DNA from: Lysobacter sp. CFH 32150
Lineage (GTDB): Bacteria > Pseudomonadota > Gammaproteobacteria > Xanthomonadales > Xanthomonadaceae
Direction of reading: 5' to 3'
DNA length: 64,000 nucleotides
NCBI RefSeq assembly: GCF_022758295.1
Contig: NZ_JALDWJ010000001.1
Coordinates: 682,001-746,000, forward strand
In this document: one piece after another, positions 17,566 to 24,489 of the stretch
Position numbering within the stretch: the stretch's first letter is position 1
How the letters are laid out: each line of letters starts with the position of its first letter
Position numbers and translations under genes: made by a program
Notes under the pieces: generated by a model
What the model saw: only the letters and a program-made list of their open reading frames with translations
The model's database searches: none
Told to the model about the DNA's origin: nothing

Positions 17566-18216
17566 ATGGGGATCGGCATCATCCGTGTACTACTCGCAGA
17601 CGACCACACGCTGGTCCGCGAAAGCCTGGTCGGCCTATTGCAGGCCGATAGCAGCGTGCAGGTCGTGGCGCAGGCCGCCGATGGCCTGGAAGCGGTGACC
17701 AAGGCGATCGCCACACGCCCCGACATCGTCGTCGCAGATATCTCGATGCCACGGCTCAACGGGCTCGAAGTGGTCCGGCGGCTACGCGAAGCACTGCCCG
17801 AGACCAAGGTGCTGATGCTGACCATGCACCAGGAAGACGAATACGTGCTGCAGGCGGTGCGTGCCGGTGCTTCCGGTTACCTGGTCAAGGACAGCGCCGC
17901 ATCGGAACTGCTTGCCGCCGTGCACAGCCTGCAGGCCGGGCGCGGCTACTTCGGACCCCAAGCTTCAAGGGCCCTGGCTGAGCAGTTGCAGCATCCTGAA
18001 CGTGTGGTCGACGACCCTTATGGCCGCCTGACCACACGCGAACGCGAAGTGTTCCACCTGATCGTGGAAGGCCTGACCACCAAGGAAATCGCACGCAGGC
18101 TCGAGATCAGTGCCAAGACCGCGGAGAACCACCGCGCCCGCGTGCTCGACAAGCTCGATGTGCGAAACACCGCCGAGCTGGTGCGTTACGCCCTGCGCAA
18201 GGGCTTGCTGGACTGA
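17566..18216 (+). CDS. NarL/LuxR-family response regulator
   Basis: 216 residues from ATG 17566; a TTG 12 codons upstream is possible, and neither start has a good Shine-Dalgarno. The receiver has the acidic pair Asp12/Asp13, phospho-acceptor Asp58 (VVADISMP) and the conserved Lys in YLVKD. The C-terminal LuxR HTH is complete (LTTREREVFHLIVEG, TTKEIARRLEISAKTAENHRARVLDKL). It should act as a DNA-binding dimer after phosphorylation by the adjacent histidine kinase. Its most obvious nearby target is the downstream SLH subtilase promoter, which carries two 14-bp direct repeats one 21-base period apart (18310-18344). Confidence 0.92.
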   Translation: MGIGIIRVLLADDHTLVRESLVGLLQADSSVQVVAQAADGLEAVTKAIATRPDIVVADISMPRLNGLEVVRRLREALPETKVLMLTMHQEDEYVLQAVRAGASGYLVKDSAASELLAAVHSLQAGRGYFGPQASRALAEQLQHPERVVDDPYGRLTTREREVFHLIVEGLTTKEIARRLEISAKTAENHRARVLDKLDVRNTAELVRYALRKGLLD

Positions 18217-18309
18217 TCGCATCGGCTGCATCAGCAGCTGCAGCACAAGGACGACGTGCCGCTGAAGTCGATTGCCATTCCGCGGCACGATTTGCCATGC
18301 CGATCACTG

Positions 18310-18344
18310 TTACGCCGTATACGCGGGTCATTACGCCGTACACG
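18310..18344 (+). repeat. direct repeats, possible activator site
   Basis: TTACGCCGTATACG (18310-18323) and TTACGCCGTACACG (18331-18344) differ at one base and are spaced 21 bases apart, two helical turns. They lie directly before the GTTTTCCCC box of the subtilase gene at 18454. A related TTACGTCGTATA lies upstream of GTTTTCCCC before the 5575-8088 gene (minus strand, near 8221-8210). Confidence 0.55.
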
Positions 18345-18347
18345 AGT

Positions 18348-18382
18348 GTTTTCCCCAACTTGCGCTGGGGACTGTTCCGGAT
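18348..18382 (+). promoter_or_regulatory. conserved bipartite upstream element, copy 3
   Basis: GTTTTCCCC (18348-18356), exactly 20 bases, then CCGGAT (18377-18382), ending 71 bases before the ATG of the third subtilase. Apart from the leading G and fifth C of the longer box, layout and distance match copies 1 and 2. Confidence 0.6.
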
Positions 18383-18453
18383 GTGGCACAGGGCAGCGCA
18401 CTCCATGCTGCTGCGGCGCTCAGCGCTCCTGTCACATTCACGAGGGTTCTTCC

Positions 18454-20922
18454 ATGTCGTTTGTTCCCCGTACGCTGCGGGCGAGCCTGCTCGCCGCCGC
18501 CATCCTGGCCACTCCGTTGCTCGCCGAGGCGCGCCGCCTCGATCTGCAACTGGAGCGCGTGCTGCCCACACTGGCCGCCAACGAGCCTGTCGAGGTCATC
18601 ATCAGCTTCAACGGCGACGGACCGCTGACCACAGAACAGACCCAGCGCCTCAATGCACTCGGCATCAAGGGCCTCAACATGCGCGCGTTGCCGATCGCCG
18701 GCGCGCTGGCCACTCCGGCGCAGGTGCAATCGCTGCTGGCGATGCCGGACGTGCGCTCGATCTGGCTGAACGCACCGCTGGAGTACGACAACAAGGAAGC
18801 CACCCAGATCACCGGCGTCGATCGCCTGCGCACCGACAGCAGCCTGCGCAATGCCGCGGGCTTGCCGTACACCGGCAAGGGCATCGGTGTCGTGGTGAAT
18901 GATTCCGGCATCGACGGCACCCACTCCGACCTGCAATACCCCGCACACGTCGTCCAGAACGTCGCGGCGCAGACCAATTTGTATGCGCTCGATTCACAAC
19001 TGCCGATCACCTACATCGAAGGCGTCGCCAACACCGACCTCGGCGGCGGTCATGGCACCCACTGCGCCGGCATCATCGGCGGCACCGGTGCGGCCTCGCC
19101 GGGCGGCGACTTCGAAGGCGTGGCGCCGGGCGCGAGCATCATCGGCTATGGCTCGGGCGCTGCGCTGTTCGTGCTCGATACGATCGGTGGTTTCGATTAC
19201 GCGCTCACGCACCAGGCGCAGTACAACATCCGCGTCATTTCCAACTCGTTCGGCAACACTGGCGACGTCGGCACCGAGTTCGACCCGGACGATCCGACCA
19301 ACATCGCGACCAAGAAGCTGTCCGACCGTGGCGTGGTGGTGGTGTTCTCGGCCGGTAATTCCGGTCCGGGCGAAGCCACGATCACCGGCAACTTCAAGAA
19401 GGCACCGTGGGTGATCGCGGTCGCCGCGGGCGACAAGGGCGGCGAGCTCGCCGGCTTCTCCTCGCGCGGCGAGAACGGCAAGGGCGGCACGGTGACGGTC
19501 GACGGCGAGCAATACAGCTGGGCCGATCGCCCGACGGTGACGTCCCCCGGCGTCGATATCGTTTCGACCCGCGCTTCGCTCGGCACGATCGACAAGCTGG
19601 CCGCGGAACAGGACATCAACGTCCTCGGTCCCGCGCTTGCCGCGCGCTACACGCACATGAGTGGTACCTCGATGGCGGCGCCACACGTGGCCGGCATCGT
19701 CGCACTGATGCTGGAAGCCAACCCCCGCATGAGCTGGCGCGAGGTGAAACAGATCCTGCAACAGACCGCCACCAACATCCCCGGCAACGAAGCCTGGGAA
19801 GCCGGCGCGGGTTACGTCAACGCCCACGACGCAGTGAAGGCGGCGCTCGGTGCTACTGGTTTCGGCAGCACGCTCAATAGCAACCGGACCTTCAACGCCA
19901 GCGCCAACGTCTCTACCGGCAACAGCACCGACTATCCGATCGAATTCAGCCCGGTCGGTCCGACCGGTTCGCAACAGTTCGAGGTCGGCGCCGATATCTC
20001 GCTGGTCAACGCCCGCGCCAACATCGGCGACAACACGCTGGCGATCTCGCTGACGGATCCGAACGGCAAGCGCTATGGCTCCTCGGTCGGCTTGCCGGTG
20101 CTCGGCTCGAACGTCGCGGTTTCCGCGCCGGGCGTGGCGGGCACATGGACGGTGACCGTACGCGGCGTCGGTTCGGTCTCGGGCGTCGCCCTCGATCCAG
20201 CGAAGGTCACCAACGGTTACGGCGTGCCGGCTACGGTCAACGTCAATGTCAAGCAAGTGCGCACCGATGGTTACAGCGGTTTGAACGACATCGCCGGCCA
20301 CGCGGCACGCGGCTTCATCGAGTTCGGTGTGGCCAATCGCCTGGTCGACAGCTACAGCGATGGCAACTTCCGCCCTGACCAGGTGCTGACTCGCGGCGAG
20401 CTCGCGCAGTACCTGGTGATGGGCGCGGGCGCACGGCAGTTCCAGCCGAGCAACGCCGTATCGAGCTTTACCGATTTGTACCCCAGCGATCCGCTGGCCC
20501 CGTTCGCGGAAGCGGTGGCGGCCAAAGGTGCGGCGCTGCGCAATCGCGAACAGCGGCAAGCCGGCATGATGGGCAAGCTCAACGGCGCATTCCGCGCGGG
20601 CGATTCGGTGACGCGCGTGAGCATGGCCTATTCGCTGGTGCAGGCACTGGCTCTACAGGACCAGGCGGCTGGCTTCAGCGGCACGCTGACGGTGTTGTCC
20701 GATGGCAAGCGCATTCCGATCGAAGACGCGACCACCATTCCAGCCAGCCTGCAGGGTTATGTGCAGCTGGCACTGGACCTGGGCCTGATCAATGCACGCT
20801 TCGCCCTGGCGCAGGGGCCGTTCGATCTGCAGCCGACGTTGAAGGCCTACTTCGACCCCGCCCAACTCGTCACCCGCGGCGCCTACGCCGCCGCGGCCAG
20901 CCGTTGGCTCGGCGTGTACTGA
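18454..20922 (+). CDS. secreted S8 subtilase with SLH-like repeats, second copy
   Basis: 822 residues from ATG 18454, with GAGGG seven bases upstream; an in-frame extension to 18256 has no signal peptide. Signal peptide about 1-26, then propeptide, then the catalytic domain with Asp150 (VNDSGID), His200 (GHGTHCAG) and Ser406 (GTSMAAPH). A beta-rich domain (about 500-600) precedes three SLH-like repeats (FRPDQVLTRGELAQYL, FRAGDSVTRVSMAYSLV, YFDPAQLVTRGAYAAAA). Same architecture as the product at 5575-8088, 10 kb away on the other strand. It follows the kinase/regulator operon directly, suggesting control by it. The SLH-like repeats suggest surface attachment. Confidence 0.93.
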   Translation: MSFVPRTLRASLLAAAILATPLLAEARRLDLQLERVLPTLAANEPVEVIISFNGDGPLTTEQTQRLNALGIKGLNMRALPIAGALATPAQVQSLLAMPDVRSIWLNAPLEYDNKEATQITGVDRLRTDSSLRNAAGLPYTGKGIGVVVNDSGIDGTHSDLQYPAHVVQNVAAQTNLYALDSQLPITYIEGVANTDLGGGHGTHCAGIIGGTGAASPGGDFEGVAPGASIIGYGSGAALFVLDTIGGFDYALTHQAQYNIRVISNSFGNTGDVGTEFDPDDPTNIATKKLSDRGVVVVFSAGNSGPGEATITGNFKKAPWVIAVAAGDKGGELAGFSSRGENGKGGTVTVDGEQYSWADRPTVTSPGVDIVSTRASLGTIDKLAAEQDINVLGPALAARYTHMSGTSMAAPHVAGIVALMLEANPRMSWREVKQILQQTATNIPGNEAWEAGAGYVNAHDAVKAALGATGFGSTLNSNRTFNASANVSTGNSTDYPIEFSPVGPTGSQQFEVGADISLVNARANIGDNTLAISLTDPNGKRYGSSVGLPVLGSNVAVSAPGVAGTWTVTVRGVGSVSGVALDPAKVTNGYGVPATVNVNVKQVRTDGYSGLNDIAGHAARGFIEFGVANRLVDSYSDGNFRPDQVLTRGELAQYLVMGAGARQFQPSNAVSSFTDLYPSDPLAPFAEAVAAKGAALRNREQRQAGMMGKLNGAFRAGDSVTRVSMAYSLVQALALQDQAAGFSGTLTVLSDGKRIPIEDATTIPASLQGYVQLALDLGLINARFALAQGPFDLQPTLKAYFDPAQLVTRGAYAAAASRWLGVY

Positions 20923-20975
20923 CCGTAAGCAAGCGTTGTCTCGCGCTGACCGTCACCCCCGATCAGTGCAACCCC

Positions 20976-21012
20976 GAAGCCCGTCGTTCCCTGCGGCGGG
21001 CTTCACCTCTTT
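20976..21012 (+). terminator. terminator after third subtilase
   Basis: 11-base arms 20976-20986 and 20994-21004 (GAAGCCCGTCG / CGGCGGGCTTC, one mismatch), followed by a weak T-rich end, 54 bases past the subtilase stop. Nearly identical to the hairpin at 21161-21190. Confidence 0.65.
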
Positions 21013-21024
21013 GCGCGCGTGGGT

Positions 21025-21059
21025 GGTTTTCCCCCTCCGCCGTGAGTGCTGCACCGGAT
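21025..21059 (+). promoter_or_regulatory. conserved bipartite upstream element, copy 4
   Basis: GGTTTTCCCCC (21025-21035), then CCGGAT (21054-21059), with 19 rather than 20 bases between GTTTTCCCC and the second box. Unlike the other copies no open reading frame starts soon after; a terminator follows 100 bases on. Confidence 0.5.
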
Positions 21060-21065
21060 AGCACC

Positions 21066-21197
21066 GCGACGCTAACCGGACCAGCCTGCACACGACTGGA
21101 GCGCCCGGGGGAGGGTCATCCGGCCGACCGCGCTGGTCGTACCCCTCGAACAGCGCACCTGAAGCCCGCCGCAGTCTTACGGCGGGCTTCACTTTTT
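21066..21197 (+). ncRNA. candidate small RNA ending in strong terminator
   Basis: The gap 20923-21272 (350 bases) has no convincing gene. It contains two near-identical hairpins, one copy of the conserved upstream element, and this stretch between element and terminator. Inside it CGACC/GGTCG (21125-21139) can pair, with an imperfect outer stem GAGGGT/ACCCCTC. It ends in a perfect 11-bp terminator stem (21161-21171 with 21180-21190) followed by TTTTT. The 5' end at about 21066 is a guess from the element position. It could instead be a leader or a duplicated terminator fragment. Confidence 0.3.
21161..21197 (+). terminator. strong rho-independent terminator
   Basis: Perfect 11-bp stem GAAGCCCGCCG / CGGCGGGCTTC with an 8-base loop and TTTTT. 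It repeats the hairpin at 20976 185 bases later, with no annotated gene between them. Confidence 0.8.
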
Positions 21198-21272
21198 CGC
21201 GGCCTCGCACGTCCGCCATCGCCACCGTACCCCGGTGTATGCTCGCCGCCTCTACAGCGGAGATCGGGAACG

Positions 21273-21737
21273 ATGCGAATCATTGTCATGGCTTTGTTGT
21301 GCGCTTTACTCGCCGCCTGCGGCGGTGGTCCTGTGCGGCGCGTATCCGAACCCGCGGCCAGCATCCAGCAACTGACCGTGCGCGCCGACGGCGCCTGGTC
21401 GGTGGACCTGCGCATCAACAATTTCAGCAGCATCCCGATGCGCTTCGACCGCGTCAGCCTCGCGCTCACCGTCGGCAGCGAGTCCGCCGGCACTCTGCTA
21501 GGCCAGCCCGCGATCGAGATCGGACCAGAATCGGCCGATGTGGTGACGCTCTCGCTCACTCCGACATCCGGGGCACGCATCGTGCTCGCCGACGCACTCG
21601 CCAGCCACCGCAGCATCACCTACACGCTCAAGGGCAACGTCGACGCCACGCCCGACGAAGAGCGCTTGCGCAACTTCGACATCGATCGCAGCAGTTCGCT
21701 GACGCCCGCACCGGGCCTGCCTGGTGTATTGCGCTGA
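21273..21737 (+). CDS. small LEA2-like lipoprotein
   Basis: 154 residues from ATG 21273. The N terminus is a lipoprotein signal with lipobox LAAC (Cys16), so it should be lipidated and anchored in the envelope. The rest resembles the LEA-type-2/WHy fold: IQQLTVRADGAWSVDLRINNFSSIPMRF, then alternating beta-strands to the end. Such domains are found in stress-related and envelope lipoproteins of unclear function. The longer in-frame extension to 20904 crosses two terminators and is not credible. Confidence 0.78.
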   Translation: MRIIVMALLCALLAACGGGPVRRVSEPAASIQQLTVRADGAWSVDLRINNFSSIPMRFDRVSLALTVGSESAGTLLGQPAIEIGPESADVVTLSLTPTSGARIVLADALASHRSITYTLKGNVDATPDEERLRNFDIDRSSSLTPAPGLPGVLR

Positions 21738-21757
21738 AACACCGGAACCGGAATTGC

Positions 21758-21827
21758 AAATGGGAATCGATGGGCCACTTCAGCCTATAACCCAAACCGA
21801 CGAACGCTTCTTTCTTGATTCCCATTT
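21758..21827. repeat. long inverted repeat in intergenic gap
   Basis: AAATGGGAATC (21758-21768) and GATTCCCATTT (21817-21827) are perfectly complementary over 11 bases with a 48-base loop, followed by TT. It could be a weak terminator for the lipoprotein gene or paired regulatory sites before the acyl-CoA dehydrogenase gene. Confidence 0.45.
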
Positions 21828-21848
21828 TTCAATCTGCGACTACGAAAC

Positions 21849-23639
21849 ATGAGCACCTACAAAGCCCCCCTCACCGACATGCGTTTCGCGTTGTTCGACG
21901 TCCTGGGCGCCGAAGCGCAATTCCAGAAGCTCGGCTTCGCCGATGCCACGCGCGACCTGCTCGATGCGATCTACGACGAAGGCGCGCGTTTCACCGAAAC
22001 CATCCTCGCGCCGCTCAACGAAGCTGGCGACCGTATCGGTTCGCGGTTCGACAAGACCACAGGCACGGTGGCCACGCCGCCAGGCTTCAAGCCGGCTTAC
22101 GTGCAATTCGTCGAAGGCGGTTGGCCCGGACTGACTTCGCCAGCTGAGTTCGGCGGCCAAGGTTTGCCGCACGCCGCCGCGGTGCCGTTCAAGGAAATGA
22201 TCGACGCCGCCAACCTCGCCTGGAGCACGTTTCCGCTGCTCTCGCACGGCGCGATCGATGCGTTGCAACACCACGGTGAGGCCTGGCAGCAGGAGACGTT
22301 CCTCAAACCGCTGGTGGAAGGCCGATGGACCGGCTCGATGTGCCTGACCGAACCGCATTGCGGTACCGATCTCGGCCTACTGAAAACCAAAGCCGAACCG
22401 CAAGCAGACGGCAGCTATGGCATCACCGGCACCAAGATCTTCATCACCGCCGGCGAGCACGACATGGTCGACAACATCTTGCACCTGGTGCTCGCGCGCC
22501 TGCCTGATGCACCGGCCGGCAGCAAGGGCATTTCGCTGTTCATCGTGCCGAAAGTGAAAGTCGCGCGCGATGGCACCGTCGGGGCAGCAAACACCGTGCG
22601 TTGCGGCAGCATCGAACACAAGATGGGCCTGCACGGCTCATCGACTTGCGTGATGAACTTCGATGGGGCGCAGGGTTATCTCGTCGGCCAACCCAACAAG
22701 GGCCTGATGGCGATGTTCACCATGATGAACACCGCGCGCCTCGGCGTTGGCCTGCAGGGCCTGGCCTTGTCCGATCGCGCCTACCAGAACGCGTTGCGCT
22801 ATTCGCGCGACCGCCTGCAAAGCCGCTCACTCTCCGGCCCTAAATTTCCCGACAAGCCTGCTGACCCGATCATCGTCCAGCCCGACGTGCGCCGCATGCT
22901 GCTGACCTGCAAGGCGATCATCGAAGCCGGCCGGGTGATGGCATACCACGCCACGTTGCTGGTCGACGGCGCCGCGCGCGGCACCAGTGAGGAAGAGCGA
23001 GCGCAAGCCGACGCGCTACTCGACTTCGTGACCCCGATCGTCAAGGGTTGCCTCACCGAGTGGGGCATCGAGTGCACCTACAACGCGCTGCAGTGTTTCG
23101 GCGGCCATGGCTACATCGGCGAGCACGGCATCGAACAACTCGCACGTGACGCGCGCATCACCACCCTGTACGAAGGCACCACCGGCATCCAGGCGCTGGA
23201 CCTGCTCGGCCGCAAGGTGATGCAACTCAAGGGTACGGGGCTGAAACTGTTCCTCGGCATGATCGAGCAGTTCTGCAATGAACAGTCGGGCAATCCCGCT
23301 GTTGCCGAATTCATCGGGCCACTGCGCGAGAAGGCCGCGCAGTGGCAGCAACTCACCCTGCAGATCGGCCAGCGTGCAGCCGCCAATCCCGAGGAAATCG
23401 GAGCGGCTGCCTACGACTACCTGATGTATTCGGGCTACGTCACTCTCGCCTACTGGTGGGCGCGCAGTGTTGCCGCCGCGGAAACCTCGTCGCAGTCGGA
23501 AAAGTTCAAGGCAGGCAAGCGCGAAACCGCCCGTTTCTACTTCGCCCGCATCCTCCCGCGCACGCTCGCCCACGCCGCCGCGATCGCCACCCCGGCGAGC
23601 ACGCTGACTGCACTGGACGAAGCGGCATTCGACAACTGA
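21849..23639 (+). CDS. acyl-CoA dehydrogenase with C-terminal extension
   Basis: 596 residues, the length of the long acyl-CoA dehydrogenase class (about 590-600 residues, extra C-terminal helical domain) rather than the usual 380. FAD/substrate motifs: MCLTEPHCGTDLGLLKTKA and GTKIFITAGEHD. The catalytic-Glu region is ARITTLYEGTTGIQALDL. It should oxidise acyl-CoA thioesters to enoyl-CoA with FAD, passing electrons to ETF. Relatives include FadE-type enzymes and DmdC, but the substrate cannot be assigned here. Cytoplasmic, apparently monocistronic. Confidence 0.93.
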   Translation: MSTYKAPLTDMRFALFDVLGAEAQFQKLGFADATRDLLDAIYDEGARFTETILAPLNEAGDRIGSRFDKTTGTVATPPGFKPAYVQFVEGGWPGLTSPAEFGGQGLPHAAAVPFKEMIDAANLAWSTFPLLSHGAIDALQHHGEAWQQETFLKPLVEGRWTGSMCLTEPHCGTDLGLLKTKAEPQADGSYGITGTKIFITAGEHDMVDNILHLVLARLPDAPAGSKGISLFIVPKVKVARDGTVGAANTVRCGSIEHKMGLHGSSTCVMNFDGAQGYLVGQPNKGLMAMFTMMNTARLGVGLQGLALSDRAYQNALRYSRDRLQSRSLSGPKFPDKPADPIIVQPDVRRMLLTCKAIIEAGRVMAYHATLLVDGAARGTSEEERAQADALLDFVTPIVKGCLTEWGIECTYNALQCFGGHGYIGEHGIEQLARDARITTLYEGTTGIQALDLLGRKVMQLKGTGLKLFLGMIEQFCNEQSGNPAVAEFIGPLREKAAQWQQLTLQIGQRAAANPEEIGAAAYDYLMYSGYVTLAYWWARSVAAAETSSQSEKFKAGKRETARFYFARILPRTLAHAAAIATPASTLTALDEAAFDN

Positions 23640-23701
23640 CGCAGAAACGGCAGTGCCGAGCCCGCTCGGCACTACAAAAACGCCGATTCATTCCAGCCGC
23701 C

Positions 23702-23730
23702 TACACAAAAAGTAAACAAAGGGGTATAAG
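23702..23730 (+). promoter_or_regulatory. sigma70-like promoter close to HNH gene
   Basis: TACACA (23702-23707), 17-base spacer, TATAAG (23725-23730). Transcription would start near 23737, only about five bases before ATG 23742, and no Shine-Dalgarno is present, so the message may be leaderless. Confidence 0.45.
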
Positions 23731-23741
23731 CTGATTTCCCG

Positions 23742-24416
23742 ATGGAGACCGATAGAGCGAAGCTTCGCCTGGTCCGAGCCGGAACCCTCGCTGAGTTCGA
23801 ACAGCGCGGACTGGCTCCCGCTCCCGTCGCTGCCCAAAATCCCCTGCGCTTCAACGCCGTACGCCTGCTGTCGCTGGACGCGCATGGCCGCGTGCTCGAT
23901 TGGATGAGCTGGCAGGACGCAACCTGCCTGTACGTGCGCGATGCGGTCGCCTGGACACTCGGTGATCCCTGCCTGACCGTGCACGGGGGCACCTGTCGCG
24001 CCACCGGCGTGCAGAGCCAGCTCGAACTGCATCCGATCATCGCCGCGCGTGGCCACGCCCGAGCACATGCGCTCGACCCGACCCCGGCGTTGACCAACGT
24101 CGCGCTGTTCGCGCGCGACCAGCACCTGTGCCTGTACTGCGGCCACGAATTCCCGCGTCCGCACCTCACCCGCGATCACGTCCTGCCGCTGTCGAAAGGC
24201 GGTCGCGACATCTGGGAGAACGTGGTCTCGGCCTGTTTCCATTGCAACTCGCGCAAAGGCGGCCGCACCCCACAGCAGGCGAGCATGCCGCTGCTGGCCG
24301 TACCGTATCGGCCTAGCTGGATCGAGCACCTGATCCTCAGCAACCGCCACATCCTGGCCGACCAGATGGCATTCCTGAAGTCCCATCTGCCCAAGAAAGC
24401 GCGGTCTCACGCCTGA
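23742..24416 (+). CDS. HNH endonuclease family protein
   Basis: 224 residues. The C-terminal half is an HNH fold with two zinc-binding CxxC pairs: Cys130/Cys133 (CLYCGHEF) and Cys165/Cys168 (CFHCNSRKGG). The catalytic core is RDHVLP (Asp145-His146) and the central Asn is in WENVVSAC (Asn160). The N-terminal 100 residues are not recognised. This arrangement is common in stand-alone chromosomal HNH proteins with no proven role. No toxin, methylase or phage gene adjoins it. Confidence 0.88.
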   Translation: METDRAKLRLVRAGTLAEFEQRGLAPAPVAAQNPLRFNAVRLLSLDAHGRVLDWMSWQDATCLYVRDAVAWTLGDPCLTVHGGTCRATGVQSQLELHPIIAARGHARAHALDPTPALTNVALFARDQHLCLYCGHEFPRPHLTRDHVLPLSKGGRDIWENVVSACFHCNSRKGGRTPQQASMPLLAVPYRPSWIEHLILSNRHILADQMAFLKSHLPKKARSHA

Positions 24417-24489
24417 GTCGTGCCCGCTTCGCCAGAACGAAGACGCCGATAAAGTTACACTCCGGACTTTCCCGATCCGGACCCTGGCA

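Noticed and set aside
20904-21272. in-frame extension of the lipoprotein gene
   Set aside because: Crosses two terminators and lacks a start signal; the lipobox start at 21273 fits far better.
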